Below, piece by piece: positions 1-12,300 of a stretch of DNA of 64,000 nt. Made by a program: the position numbers and the translations under genes. The DNA comes from Nematostella vectensis (Eukaryota; Cnidaria; Anthozoa; Actiniaria; Edwardsiidae), in the NCBI RefSeq assembly GCF_932526225.1, contig NC_064037.1, positions 2,418,001 to 2,482,000 on the forward strand, in the 5' to 3' direction. Within the stretch, counting starts at the first letter, position 1. Each line of letters opens with the position of its first letter. A model generated the notes under the pieces. It did not search any database. It worked only from the letters and a program-made list of their open reading frames with translations, and was not told where the DNA came from.

Positions 1-285
1 CTAATACACACCCTGATGACATGACTAATACACACCCTGATGACATCACTAATACACACCCAGGTGACATGACTAATACACACCCTGATGACATGACTAA
101 TACACACCCTGGTGACATGACTTAATACACACCCAGGTGACATGACTAATACACACCCTGGTGACATGACTAATACACACCCAGGTGACATGACTAATAC
201 ACACCCTGGTGACATGACTAATACACACCCTGGTGACATGACTACACACCCTGGTGACATGACTAATACACACCCTGGTGACATG
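1..285. repeat. 24-bp minisatellite at a THOC5 splice donor
   Basis: About 12 head-to-tail copies of a 24-base unit (plus-strand core TACACACCCTGGTGACATGA) start in the 3' end of the THOC5 exon at 383-274 and run off the left edge. On the gene strand each unit contains CCAGG-GTGTGT, a plausible 5' splice site. Confidence 0.95.
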
Positions 286-383
286 ACTGGAGAAAGGTGC
301 AGTCCCTCCTGAGATTGACAAGCATATGATTGGCGGCTTGACTGGATATTCCCGGTAGAGAACCACTCCGGCTTTAAGGCGTA
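274..383 (-). CDS. THOC5: THOC5 exon running into a 24-bp minisatellite
   Basis: Encodes [20 protein letters not shown] and then [13 protein letters not shown], matching [21 protein letters not shown] in the family. The exon end merges into the 24-bp array at 1-285. The first usable donor, CCAGG-GTGTGT, lies inside the first repeat unit, giving the exon end HVTR in phase 0. The unit is 8 codons long with no stop, so read-through would add repeated SHVTRVCI. The exact exon end is therefore uncertain. Confidence 0.75.
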
Positions 384-3300
384 CTACAAAAAACATGGTA
401 GGCAAATAATGGGAGTGAAGGAAGGATATAAAAAACACATGCATTTAAAACCCTGGAGATGTCTTGCAAGATAAATTTTTTGGTTTTATTTTCAATATCT
501 ATTTTTTTATTTAGGAGCTTCTGCCATGAAAATAGTGTGATCAGGGGGTTACCAACGGATGGCAAGCCAATCCCTGGCTTTTTTTAAATACTATTATTTA
601 TACTTGGACCGTATCTCATACCTTTATTGCATTCAATTTCAGCACAGAAATACATATCAGACTCATCTAGAAGGTTTTCATCAACAAGTGACTTGGCTTG
701 TGGCATTTCCTGTAACAAACCAGCTTTAGTTATTACATTTTAACAGGTTTGTGCTGAAGAACACAAGAATTGTGTGATACCAGTAAAGATAAATACACTT
801 CCTTTCTCAATTTTTCAATCCCCACCATGGATACCTGTATTCCGGAATCACACATTTTGTTGATTGGGTAAAACTAATTACTTGTTCACAAATTTTAATA
901 CAACCACGAATTACACTTACAGTAAGTACTGAAATTTGGCAAAATTCAAGCAAAAATAAAAGAGCACAAATAAATCATAATCTTTCAAAATATCAAGTTT
1001 AATCAATTTCAATAAATTGATTATGTATTCTGAAAAAATGTTGTACTGTATAGCTGTGTTTTTTAAAGTGCTACACACTCACAATAAAGTTTGCATAATC
1101 CACAGGGCTCCAGGACACAAGGACTGAAGTAATTTTATCTGGGAACAGCTTTTGTGGCGCATCACTGGCAGGGACCTGCATTTTTTCTAAAAAACACATT
1201 CCATTTAATTTATTCCAGTGGCCATCTTGCAATCATCATGTGAAGATGAATAATAAAGAATTCTTTGCATCACTTAAAATTCACTATTCTTATTTTCATG
1301 TCACTTTAGTAAGGTAATGGTACCTATTATCGGACACTTTAGATTTACGATATTAAACAATTTACCACCAATTTCGACCAATTTAACAAAAATTTGATAG
1401 TTGAATTTGGGAAAAAACAATCCTTCGTAAGACGTGTTGTGAATCCCTTTTATCGTATACCTAGTGTAGCACCCTAGCCCTATTATCGGACAGCAGATTT
1501 CTTCTAAAAAAAACAACAACAGGAAAATCAATCGTGCTTCATTTTCATTCAAATACTGCAAACAATTATTGTTGACATATGTTCTTTGCAAAACTTATGA
1601 TAGATTTTAGTTTGAGACTATTTCTTCTCCGTAGCAAGCGATTCAAAACACAGGCATCGCGCGCATGACAAACTGCATGGCGAAATGTGTGTTTGCTCAT
1701 TGATCACTCAAATTAACAGTGAATCATTTGGTGATTGCTCGGCTGTCCGATAATAGGGCACCTAGTTTAGGTACGAACAACTCGAGCTATCCTGAAGTGT
1801 CTACGGAAACAGAGGCCAAATAGCATCCTGGGAGATCATCAACATAATGGCGGATTCATTGAGCAACGATTTACGATCGGTAAATCTTGGACTTTTAAAG
1901 GCTTTTTTCATCCTCGGGTATTCAAGCCAAAGAGAGGATTTCAATCGCCATTTTGTGGTGCGTGAGAGAAAATTATTTCTAGTTTTGCAAAACAATAAAC
2001 ACTTGTAAAAAGCTTGGGAATACATGTTTTCTGAATGTTGTTTCTTCAACTCGATGGGTCACATTTTGGCGTGTTTTCCAATTGTTTGAGATATTAACGT
2101 TTTTTTCCGAGTGTCCAAAAATAGGGCACTGTCCGATAATATAAACCACTACCTTATTATTTCGAAAATCACGATAACATATAATAAGGGTAATAATAAC
2201 AACAACAACAACAAGAGGAAGAAGATAACAATAACAACTTTTGTATAGCACAAAGAAGAGTAACGTAGCATAGCATAGCCTAGCATAGCATGTAAATATG
2301 ATACATAGTACAATTCGCTAAATCAACAAAGTGATATCTCATAGTGTGGGTAATTAATTAAAGGCGTTTCTCACCAAGAGATGAAAGTTGTCTCTGTAGA
2401 GCCAGCCTAGCTAGGACCCTGGCACGTATCGCCTTGATGGTGACCTCCATATGTGATCTACTGACGTCTGACTCAGCTACCACCGCCTAAGGGTATTCAA
2501 ATCACTTATTATCATTATCATAATTAAAATCATTTTCTCTATCAATATCATCTCTGCTCTATTAATTCATTAAGGATAATCAAATCAAATCATTTATGCT
2601 TCTTTGATTTATTGCAATAGGAAAGATGAGCTCATTTTAGTTACTGTTTTATAATTCGTAGCAAATAAGTAGAGGTAAACAAATTAAGTTGAGGTTAAGT
2701 TGAGTACAGGTTAACAAAATAAAGTTGATTGATTGATTGATTGAAGCTGGACAAATTATGCACAACACAGACTTGACTTCACATTTCTTTGTGACAAAAT
2801 ATGGAAATAAAAAACACACTTTTCCAGCAATGGAGAGAACTTACATTTTGGCAGTCTGGAAGAAACTCTAGTCCACATATTCTTTGAGCCCAAAGGAATG
2901 GCTGTCCAGTCTCACCCACAAAGGCTGAGAAGCTGTCAATGCTAATGAACAATGGGCAGAAGTATAAAACAATATGAGTGCACTGAACCAATTTTCTTCA
3001 AGCATGGCATAAAACTACCAATGTAAGGGAAAATGTTCTGACAGGGCTTGAATTTGGTGTTTTTTCTACCTGAGCCATAACAATAAACATGAGAAAAAAG
3101 AAACAAAAAAAAAGGTTTTGAATTTTTACGTCAATTGCTAGCTTCCCCCAAGTTTAGAGTTTAGTATTGTAAAAGTGGATCCCCCTGACAGACACCCTAC
3201 TAAAAAACCTTGAAAGAGGCCTGAATAGTGCAAGAAGAGACATGATGCTTGTTACTTACCCATCCTTAGTCAGCTGGAACTGATTCGTGGCATTAGGGGA

Positions 3301-6300
3301 TGTGTTGCCATGGTCACCGGGAAACAGACAAGTCAGTATTGACTCAGGTGCAAGAATAGTACTAGGGAACATAATCAAAATAGGAAACTATTTAAGTCAG
3401 CATCTCCATATCAATTACATAGTATACTTGAATACATCTACTAAATAATTTTGTCAAATAATTGAATGAAGCCTCTTGTCTTTGCTCTGTTTTGATTGTT
3501 GTACAAGAAAATCTATATGGATCTGTTGATTTGGATGTGAGTGCTTGTTGCTATAGGGTGCTGATCTAGATATCAGTGTTTGTCACTACAGGGTGCTGAT
3601 CTAGATATCAGTGTTTGACACTACAGGGTGTTGATCTAGATATCAGTGTTTGACACTACAGGGTGTTGATCTAGATATCAGTGTTTGACACTACAGGGTG
3701 TTGATCTAGATATCAGTGTTTGACACTACAGGGTCCTGATCTAGATATCAGTGTTTGACACTACAGGGTCCTGATCTAGATATCAGTGTTTGACACTACA
3801 GGGTGTTGGTCTAGATATCAGTGTTTGACACTACAGGGTGATCTAGATATCAGTGTTTGTCACTATAGGGTGCTGATCTAGATATCAGTGTTTGACACTA
3901 CAGGGTGCTGATCTAGATATCAGTGTTTGACACTACAGGGTGTTGATCTAGATATCAGTGTTTGACACTACAGGGTGTTGGTCTAGATATCAGTGTTTGA
4001 CACTACAGGGTGATCTAGATATCAGTGTTTGACACTACAGGGTGCTGATCTAGACATCAGTGTTTGACACTACAGGGTGTTGATCTAGATATCAGTGTTT
4101 GACACTACAGGGTGCTGATCTAGATATCAGTGTTTGACACTACAGGGTGCTGATCTAGATATCAGTGTTTGACACTACAGGGTGTTGATCTAGATATCAG
4201 TGTTTGACACTACAGGGTGCTGATCTAGACATCAGTGTTTGACACTACAGGGTGCTGATCTAGATATCAGTGTTTGACACTACAGGGTGTTGATCTAGAT
4301 ATCAGTGTTTGACACTACAGGGTGATCTAGATATCAGTGTTTGACACTACAGGGTGCTGATCTAGATATCAGTGTTTGACACTACAGGGTGTTGATCTAG
4401 ATATCAGTGTTTGTCACTACAGGGTGCTGATCTAAATATCAGTGTTTGACACTACAGGGTGTTGATCTAGATATCAGTGTTTGACACTACAGGGTGTTGG
4501 TCTAGATATCAGTGTTTGACACTACAGGGTGATCTAGATATCAGTGTTTGACACTACAGGGTGTTGGTCTAGATATCAGTGTTTGACACTACAGGGTATT
4601 GATCTAGATATCAGTGTTTGACACTACAGGGTGTTGATCTAGATATCAGTGTTTGACACTACAGGGTGTTGATCTAGATATCAGTGTTTGACACTACAGG
4701 GTGTTGATCTAGACATCAGTGTTTGACACTACAGGGTGCTGATGTAGATATCAGTGTTTGACACTACAGGGTGCTGATCTAGATATCAGTGTTTGACACT
4801 ACAGGGTGCTGATCTAGATATCAGTGTTTGACACTACAGGGTGTTGATCTAGATATCAGTGTTTGACACTACAGGGTGTTGATCTAGACATCAGTGTTTG
4901 ACACTACAGGGTGCTGATGTAGATATCAGTGTTTGACACTACAGGGTGCTGATCTAGATATCAGTGTTTGACACTACAGCGTGTTGATCTAGATATCAGT
5001 GTTTGACACTACAGGGTGCTGATCTAGATATCAGTGTTTGACACTACAGGGTGTTGATCTAGATATCAGTGTTTGACACTACAGGGTGTTGATCTAGATA
5101 TCAGTGTTTGACACTACAGGGTGTTGATCTAGATATCAGTGTTTGACACTACAGGGTGCTGATCTAGACATCAGTGTTTGACACTACAGGGTGTTGATCT
5201 AGATATCAGTGTTTGGCACTACAGGGTGATCTAGATATCAGTGTTTGACACTACAGGGTGCTGATGTAGACATCAGTGTTTGACACTACAGGGTGCTGAT
5301 CTAGATATCAGTGTTTGACACTACAGGGTGTTGATCTAGATATCAGTGTTTGACACTACAGGGTGATCTAGATATCAGTGTTTGACACTACAGGGTGTTG
5401 ATCTAGACATCAGTGTTTGACACTACAGGGTGATCTAGATATCAGTGTTTGACACTACAGGGTGTTGATCTAGATATCAGTGTTTGTCACTACAGGGTGT
5501 TGATCTAGATATCAGTGTTTGACACTACAGGGTGCTGATCTAGATATCAGTGTTTGTCACTACAGGGTGTTGGTCTAGATATCAGTGTTTGACACTACAG
5601 GGTGATCTAGATATCAGTGTTTGACACTACAGGGTATTGATCTAGATATCAGTGTTTGACACTACAGGGTGTTGATCTAGATATCAGTGTTTGACACTAC
5701 AGGGTGTTGATCTAGATATCAGTGTTTGACACTACAGGGTGCTGATCTAGATATCAGTGTTTGACACTACAGGGTGCTGATGTAGATATCAGTGTTTGAC
5801 ACTACAGGGTGTTGATCTAGACATCAGTGTTTGACACTATAGGGTGTTGATCTAGATATCAGTGTTTGACACTACAGGGTGTTGATCTAGATATCAGTGT
5901 TTGACACTACAGGGTGTTGATCTAGATATCAGTGTTTGACACTACAGGGTGCTGATCTAGATATCAGTGTTTGACACTACAGGGTGTTGATCTAGATATC
6001 AGTGTTTGACACTACAGGGTGTTGATCTAGATATCAGTGTTTGACACTACAGGGTGCTGATCTAGATATCAGTGTTTGACACTACAGGGTGATCTAGATA
6101 TCAGTGTTTGACAATACAGGGTGTTGATCTAGATATCAGTGTTTGACACTACAGGGTGCTGATCTAAGATATCAGTGTTTGACACTACAGGGTGTTGATC
6201 TAGATATCAGTGTTTGACACTACAGGGTGATCTAGATATCAGTGTTTGACACTACAGGGTGTTGTTTTAGACATGAGTACTGGATGCTCAATCTTTTGAG

Positions 6301-9300
6301 GGAAACATATTACATGCTCAAGATGGGTGATGGCTTTTGGGAGAGGCAGTTGGCTTTTTTTTTTAAATCTTAGCATAGACCCACCTGTTTGATAAGATAG
6401 GTTGATCAACAGCCTCAGAGATGGATAGAGATGGGTTCACAGTGACAATCTGGAGTGAGGGTAGGTAGGACACTAGCAGACTAATTGTACATTTACCTGT
6501 CAATCATAAGAACTTAGAACTATGATGGTACTGCAATATTCGAATAAAAACAACTTTTAGCACTACTGTATGATGGTACCACAACAGTTGTCAATCAAAA
6601 CAACTTTTTCATACTTTATTGCATTGGCAATGCTTAGCAACAGCAGTCACTGTATTCACAGCACTCTTTTACTGTGGGTATTGTAACAAGAAAACATTAC
6701 CTTTGCAATTGAGCTTCAGAACAATCTGTAGGGGGTGGGTCTTGAGTAATGCTTTTCTTTTTTCCTCTTTGCGACTCTCCTCTTTCTTTCTTCTTCTCTT
6801 GGACTTATGAAAGACACAAAGGACCCCATAATCACTCTGACATCACATTGCTAAAATATTTGATCTTCAATAACATAGATTTCAAAATTACAAATTCCTC
6901 AAATAGATACAGGGATGTACTAAAAACTGACTGCAGATATTAGATCCAGATTAGCTTGACTCTGAGAACTGTTATGCTTCTAATTGAAATGCACTTATTC
7001 ACAGTAAATAGGGGTAAACAGAATAAACAGCTAACTGTATTCAATAAAACATAATTATTTTGATATCTGCTGTAGTTACTTTTCTCTGGTGTTCTGTTGC
7101 CTCATCATCTGAGTCACTTTCTGGCTCTATAAAGGCAAACGGATAGCTTAAACACAAGATCTGAACATCACAAGTGTGTGGTGGTTTATCTTATGACACA
7201 GCATATAAGCACAAGCATACTGTAAATCGTATAGAAACCAATTCATATTAGTTACCTGTGTTGCAAAGTATACATTAGTCAATTTTTTTACACAAAAGGC
7301 ACCAAAGTCAATGTGAAAATTTTGATCAATTTTTAAAGAGTCCTGGTCATCAACACATTTTTAATGTTTTTATGCAATATTGGAAGACACATTATTTGAG
7401 GAAATCATGAAATAATCATCTTCACTTACTATGTTCAAATGAGAATATCACAATTTGATGGAAATGGATGCTTTTTTTATTTTGCTAGGATGACAAAATA
7501 GTGACTGTCTTTAATGCTTTGAAAGGTGCACTAACCAGGTTGTGTAGGCTTTTCCTCTAACGCTGCTTTGGCGGCCTCTACGTCTCCCTGTATCTGAACA
7601 CTGAGATGAGGGTCACAGGCCTCGTTGTATGCTGTTGCTTGTACATACAACACATAGAGCGGCTGGGATAAGTATCTGGCGGTCTGATGCTGGGCCCTCT
7701 TTGCATCTAGGGGCAGGTTCAGGTATTCTTGGACTGGGACAGTCGACTGAAAACAGAAAAGAAAGATCAATTTTTTACATGACAAAGCAAATTGGGTTGC
7801 ATTCAAATGGTCTTTTAGAGTCGATGAAATGAAAAAAAAAGGAAAAAAAAACACAGCTCTTCTTGTAAAACAGTTGGGGAATTTGTAATAATTATTTCAC
7901 TTAAGGATCCATCTGAATCTGGAAATATACATTAAATTTCACTTTGATTAAAAGCTGCTAACCAAAATCTCTTATCAACAAATGTAAACCCTGTACCTTT
8001 AGAATATATACAAAAAGCTCAAATAGTTGTGTTCATGAACCAGAAGAATAAATACAATACACCAAAAACTGGTATTCGACTCTGCCAAATTTTCGTCTTT
8101 AATAAGACTGCTTTGAAGAGGTATTCCCTGCACATTTAGGATCTCTTCTAGCCGTGGCTCGAGACTGTTGTATACCCTTATATAAACCCTGTACATTTAG
8201 GATCTCTTCTAGCCGTGGCTGGAGACTGTTGTATACCCTTATATAAACCCTGTACCTTTAGGATCTCTTCTAGCCGTGGCTGGAGGCTGTTAAGAAATTC
8301 TCTTCTTGTGTGAATCTCTTTCTCAAGAAGTTCTTTCTTTTTCTCAAACTCTTTTTTCTTGCTTGCAAAACTGTTTGGCATAATAAAGAGTTATTAATTA
8401 GCATCTAATTAATGTATGCACAGTTATACAGACCTGTAAGGTTTAGTGGGATAGAGCAGGAATAGAGCAGGATTTTTTTTTGCCATCTACTATATGATAC
8501 TTATGAAAGCAATGTCTTGCTTTCATGAGTATTATTTATTTATCAAGCTAAACATCACATTGCATTGTTATGCCTTTAGTTGTTAAACCTACAGCAGTGT
8601 AATAAATGAGTGCTTGAGACTTGCACCTCACAGCATTCTGCTGCTGTCGTTATTTAATGTGAGGAAATATCAGCATCCTGTTGGCTGATGTTATTGGACT
8701 TGAGGGAATTTATGTTCTGTACCTTTTTCTCTGCTCTAACTCCCAATCGAGCCTAGCAAGCATCCTCTGATGGGGGTCATCCTTCGTTATCTCCTGGAAA
8801 ATAGTATAAGATGGCTTTCGAGAAAGCTGCTTTTAATGACTTTAAAAACTTGATGTTAGACTCAAGTGTTGTCAAAACAATTCGGATGGTTAGAATTTCA
8901 AAACTACAAAAATAAAGTATCCTTTACTATACTATTAAATTGGTACTTACAGGCTTAGAAACTTCTTTAGGAGCTTGAGAATAAAACTCCTCTTCAGTAA
9001 CTAACTCAACCTCTTCATCTTTAGACCTAAAATGATGAGTCATCAATAACATAGTTTGTCTTGAAATACTGCAAGGGGGGGAGGCAAAATATAAAGTTAA
9101 GAGAATGGAGGTCAGTTAAGAGAATAGAGGTCAGTTAAGAGAATGGAGGTCAGCTAAGAGAATGGAGGTCAGTTAAGAGAATGGAGGTCAGTTAAGAGAA
9201 TGGAGGTCAGTTAAGAGAATGGAGGTCGGTTAAGAGAATGGAGGTCAGTTAAGAGAATGGAGGTCGGTTAAGAGAATGGAGGTCAGTTAAGAGAATGGAG

Positions 9301-12300
9301 GTCAGTTAAGAGAATGGAGGTCAGTTTAGAGAATGGAGGTCAGTTAAGAGAATAGAGGTCAGTTTAGAGAATGGAGGTCAGTTTAGAGAATGGAGGTCAG
9401 TTAAGAGAATGGAGGTCAGTTAAGAGAATGGAGGTCAGTTAAGAGAATGGAGGTCAGTTAAGAGAATGGAGGTCAGTTAAGAGAAAAGAGGTCAGTTAAG
9501 AGAATGGAGGTCAGTTAAGAGAATGGAGGTCAGTTAAGAGAATGGAGGTCAGTTAAGAGAATGGAGGTCAGTTAAGAGAATGGAGGTCAGTTAAGAGAAT
9601 GGAGGTCAGTTAAGAGAATGGAGGTCAGTTAAGAGAATGGAGGTCAGTTAAGAGAATGGAGGTCAGCTAAGAGAATGGAGGTCAGTTAAGAGAATGGAGG
9701 TCAGCTAAGAGAATGGAGGTCAGCTAAGAGAATGGAGGTCAGTTAAGAGAATGGAGGTCAGCTAAGAGAATGGAGGTCAGTTAAGAGAATGGAGGTCAGG
9801 CAGGGATGGAGCACCCCTTGTTGTTGCCTTACTTTTTTAGAAAAAATGATCATCTTAAAGAATAGAAAATAAAAACATGCAATATCAGGAAACGATAGGG
9901 AAGCAATTTACCATGGACGTAAATTGTATTCAAGTCTGCGGATATCTAGTGGTCATACCCAACCTCTCAGTCGGAAACTTCCAAATAAACAACTTTGGAA
10001 ACGAGGATCATAAAAAAAGATGGTGGCCATAAGGCAAAAGAGGGTAAGAGAGACAATTCACTACTTGGAATTGTGCTCTAATGAAAGAAGTGAAGAAATG
10101 CAAAAAACATTCCCCCAACACAGCCTCCAGGGTCTTTCCATCATATATATGATATGACGTTTGTTTCCTTCACCATCCACCCAACACCTAAATATATTCC
10201 ATCTCAATCTGGAACGGAAATGATCGTTTGTTTTCGTTACCCCTCCCAAACACCAAACTTGGGACCAAAGCAGGTGAGTGCACAGGGGGTTCATTTCTTA
10301 TTCTTCAGGGCTGTAACAGGGGGTAGGGCACTGGGGGCATGCGCCCCCCCCCCCCCCCCCCATTTTGGATTTCTCCAACAATCTCACACTTTACAAAGGT
10401 GGTGAACGGAAGTTTTCGACTGTGAGATAGGGTATGACCACTGGAAGTCTGAAGACTCGCCCACAATTTACGTCAGTGGGAAGTTGCTTCCCATAACGAT
10501 ATGTCAATGTTTACTGACTGAGGGGGCTTCAATAAGCCAAAACAAAAACATTTTGTTTTATTCTGGTGTTCCTCATTAGTACAATACTTACTTGAATTCC
10601 AGACATTTTGTTATTTCTTTCTTTAGGTGCATAGCCTCATAAAGAAGGTTCTGCAGTTGTAAATGAAGTCCATCCACTTTTTGCTTTGCCTTGTTGGATT
10701 GAAAAGATTATCTTAATCACTGAGATGTACAATTTTAAAGAGTAATAAAGGTAGATTTTATTGCAAGAATACAAAGGATTCACTGTACCAATGTAGACAA
10801 CAAGGTTTTTACACCTCTGAAAATACTTCAAGCTGACCAGATCTGGGATTGAACCCTGGTTATCACGCTTAAGAAGCAAAGCCCTTGTCTTTAAGGTGTC
10901 ATGGCTCTATTACATAGTAAATGGATTGCAGTGCAATTGGGTTGCACTCAAGAATCTATATATCTTAACCTGCAATGCTTTGTAGGTCTTAAATAAATAG
11001 CTTTAAGAGCTATACTTTTTGCTAACATTTACCAACATTTTATCCATACATGTCAGGGATTTTATTACATTTCAGAGTAGGCACTGGAGATTGATAAGTA
11101 GGGGGTGGAAGTTATTTTATATTATTAGTTCAAACAAATTTAAAATAGCTGGCAGTTCTGCCGGCCTCTGGGGCCTGATGAAACATCTGTATGTTAACAT
11201 GGGAAACAAAACATTGATTCTTAGGGTGCAACCTTTTCTGACATTCTCCATTCCCACATCACCCATAATCCTTTGTGCATTTGGGGCAAGGCACGCTTCG
11301 AGTTATTGTTCAGTCATGGCGTGAAGGAAAGGTGTTATCTTCGAATTTGAAAAATTACGGAATTTTTCAGATGTCTCCAAACTAGGGGTAGTTACAAGAA
11401 GAAGAATTTGCAATCAGGTCAAATGTTCTGAAGAAAAATTGGGCAAAAAGGCTATTATTAACGCAATTTGTAATGAGCTAAATATTTCCACTTCTGGTGA
11501 CAAGAAAGACCCCACAAGTCGCTCTACAGAGACAAAACATAGAGAAGCTTTAAAAGTAGAAGACTGGCTACCATACCTCCAAAAATCGAAAAACTCGGGC
11601 AAATCTATAAAAGGTCTGGAAAACATTGATATTCAAGATGTCAAAAACTACCTTCTAGGTAGCGGCCTTTCAGGAGAGGCCATAAGAAAGTACAAAACCC
11701 TACGATCGTGGCAGCACAAGCAAGGCCTTCACTCACTCAGGTTTGTCATTATATTTGTTATATATATAGTTATTCCCAGACTTCAGAAAAGCTTTTCTGG
11801 CCCAAAACCAGCACTACAAAGCGATCCATATTTCAATATTTCCTTCGATTTTTTCTAGTGACCATCTCAGCTTATTAATGCTACAATTTCATTCCTGCAT
11901 AATTCCAAAATGTTACAATGTCATAATAGTTCACAAGTGCACGCTCTTAGACTTTTAGAAAATTACAGAATCGCTCACAGTAAGGAATTTTTTTATATGG
12001 ATTTATTTACACGCTTTAGATGGTTTATCAACCCATATTGTTTTATAAAATTATTTACTCGAGTAAAACTAAGTCTGTTTTTCGTGTTCTTTTTTTTTAT
12101 AGAACTCAATTCCTTCCATGTGATGAAAACTTGTATGCTATCCGAGCTCTAAATAATCCTTCATTTTCTACTGATTCAGATGAAGTCAAGTCATACTGGA
12201 GAAAACCACTGGGAAACCAGTAATCGCTCACTGTTCATGCACAGTTGGATCGAGAAAAGATTGTAGCCATTTTGGGGCAGTGTTGTTTGTTTTATGTGAC

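Noticed and set aside
6606-6655. Possible THOC5 mini-exon ([12 protein letters not shown])
   Set aside because: The phase fits the gap before the exon at 6449, but similarity to the expected DSVLHLTFYYLMNLN segment is too weak to call.
3540-9798. Possible CRISPR-like arrays (regular repeats)
   Set aside because: Units are contiguous with no unique spacers and the context is a eukaryotic intron; these are minisatellites.
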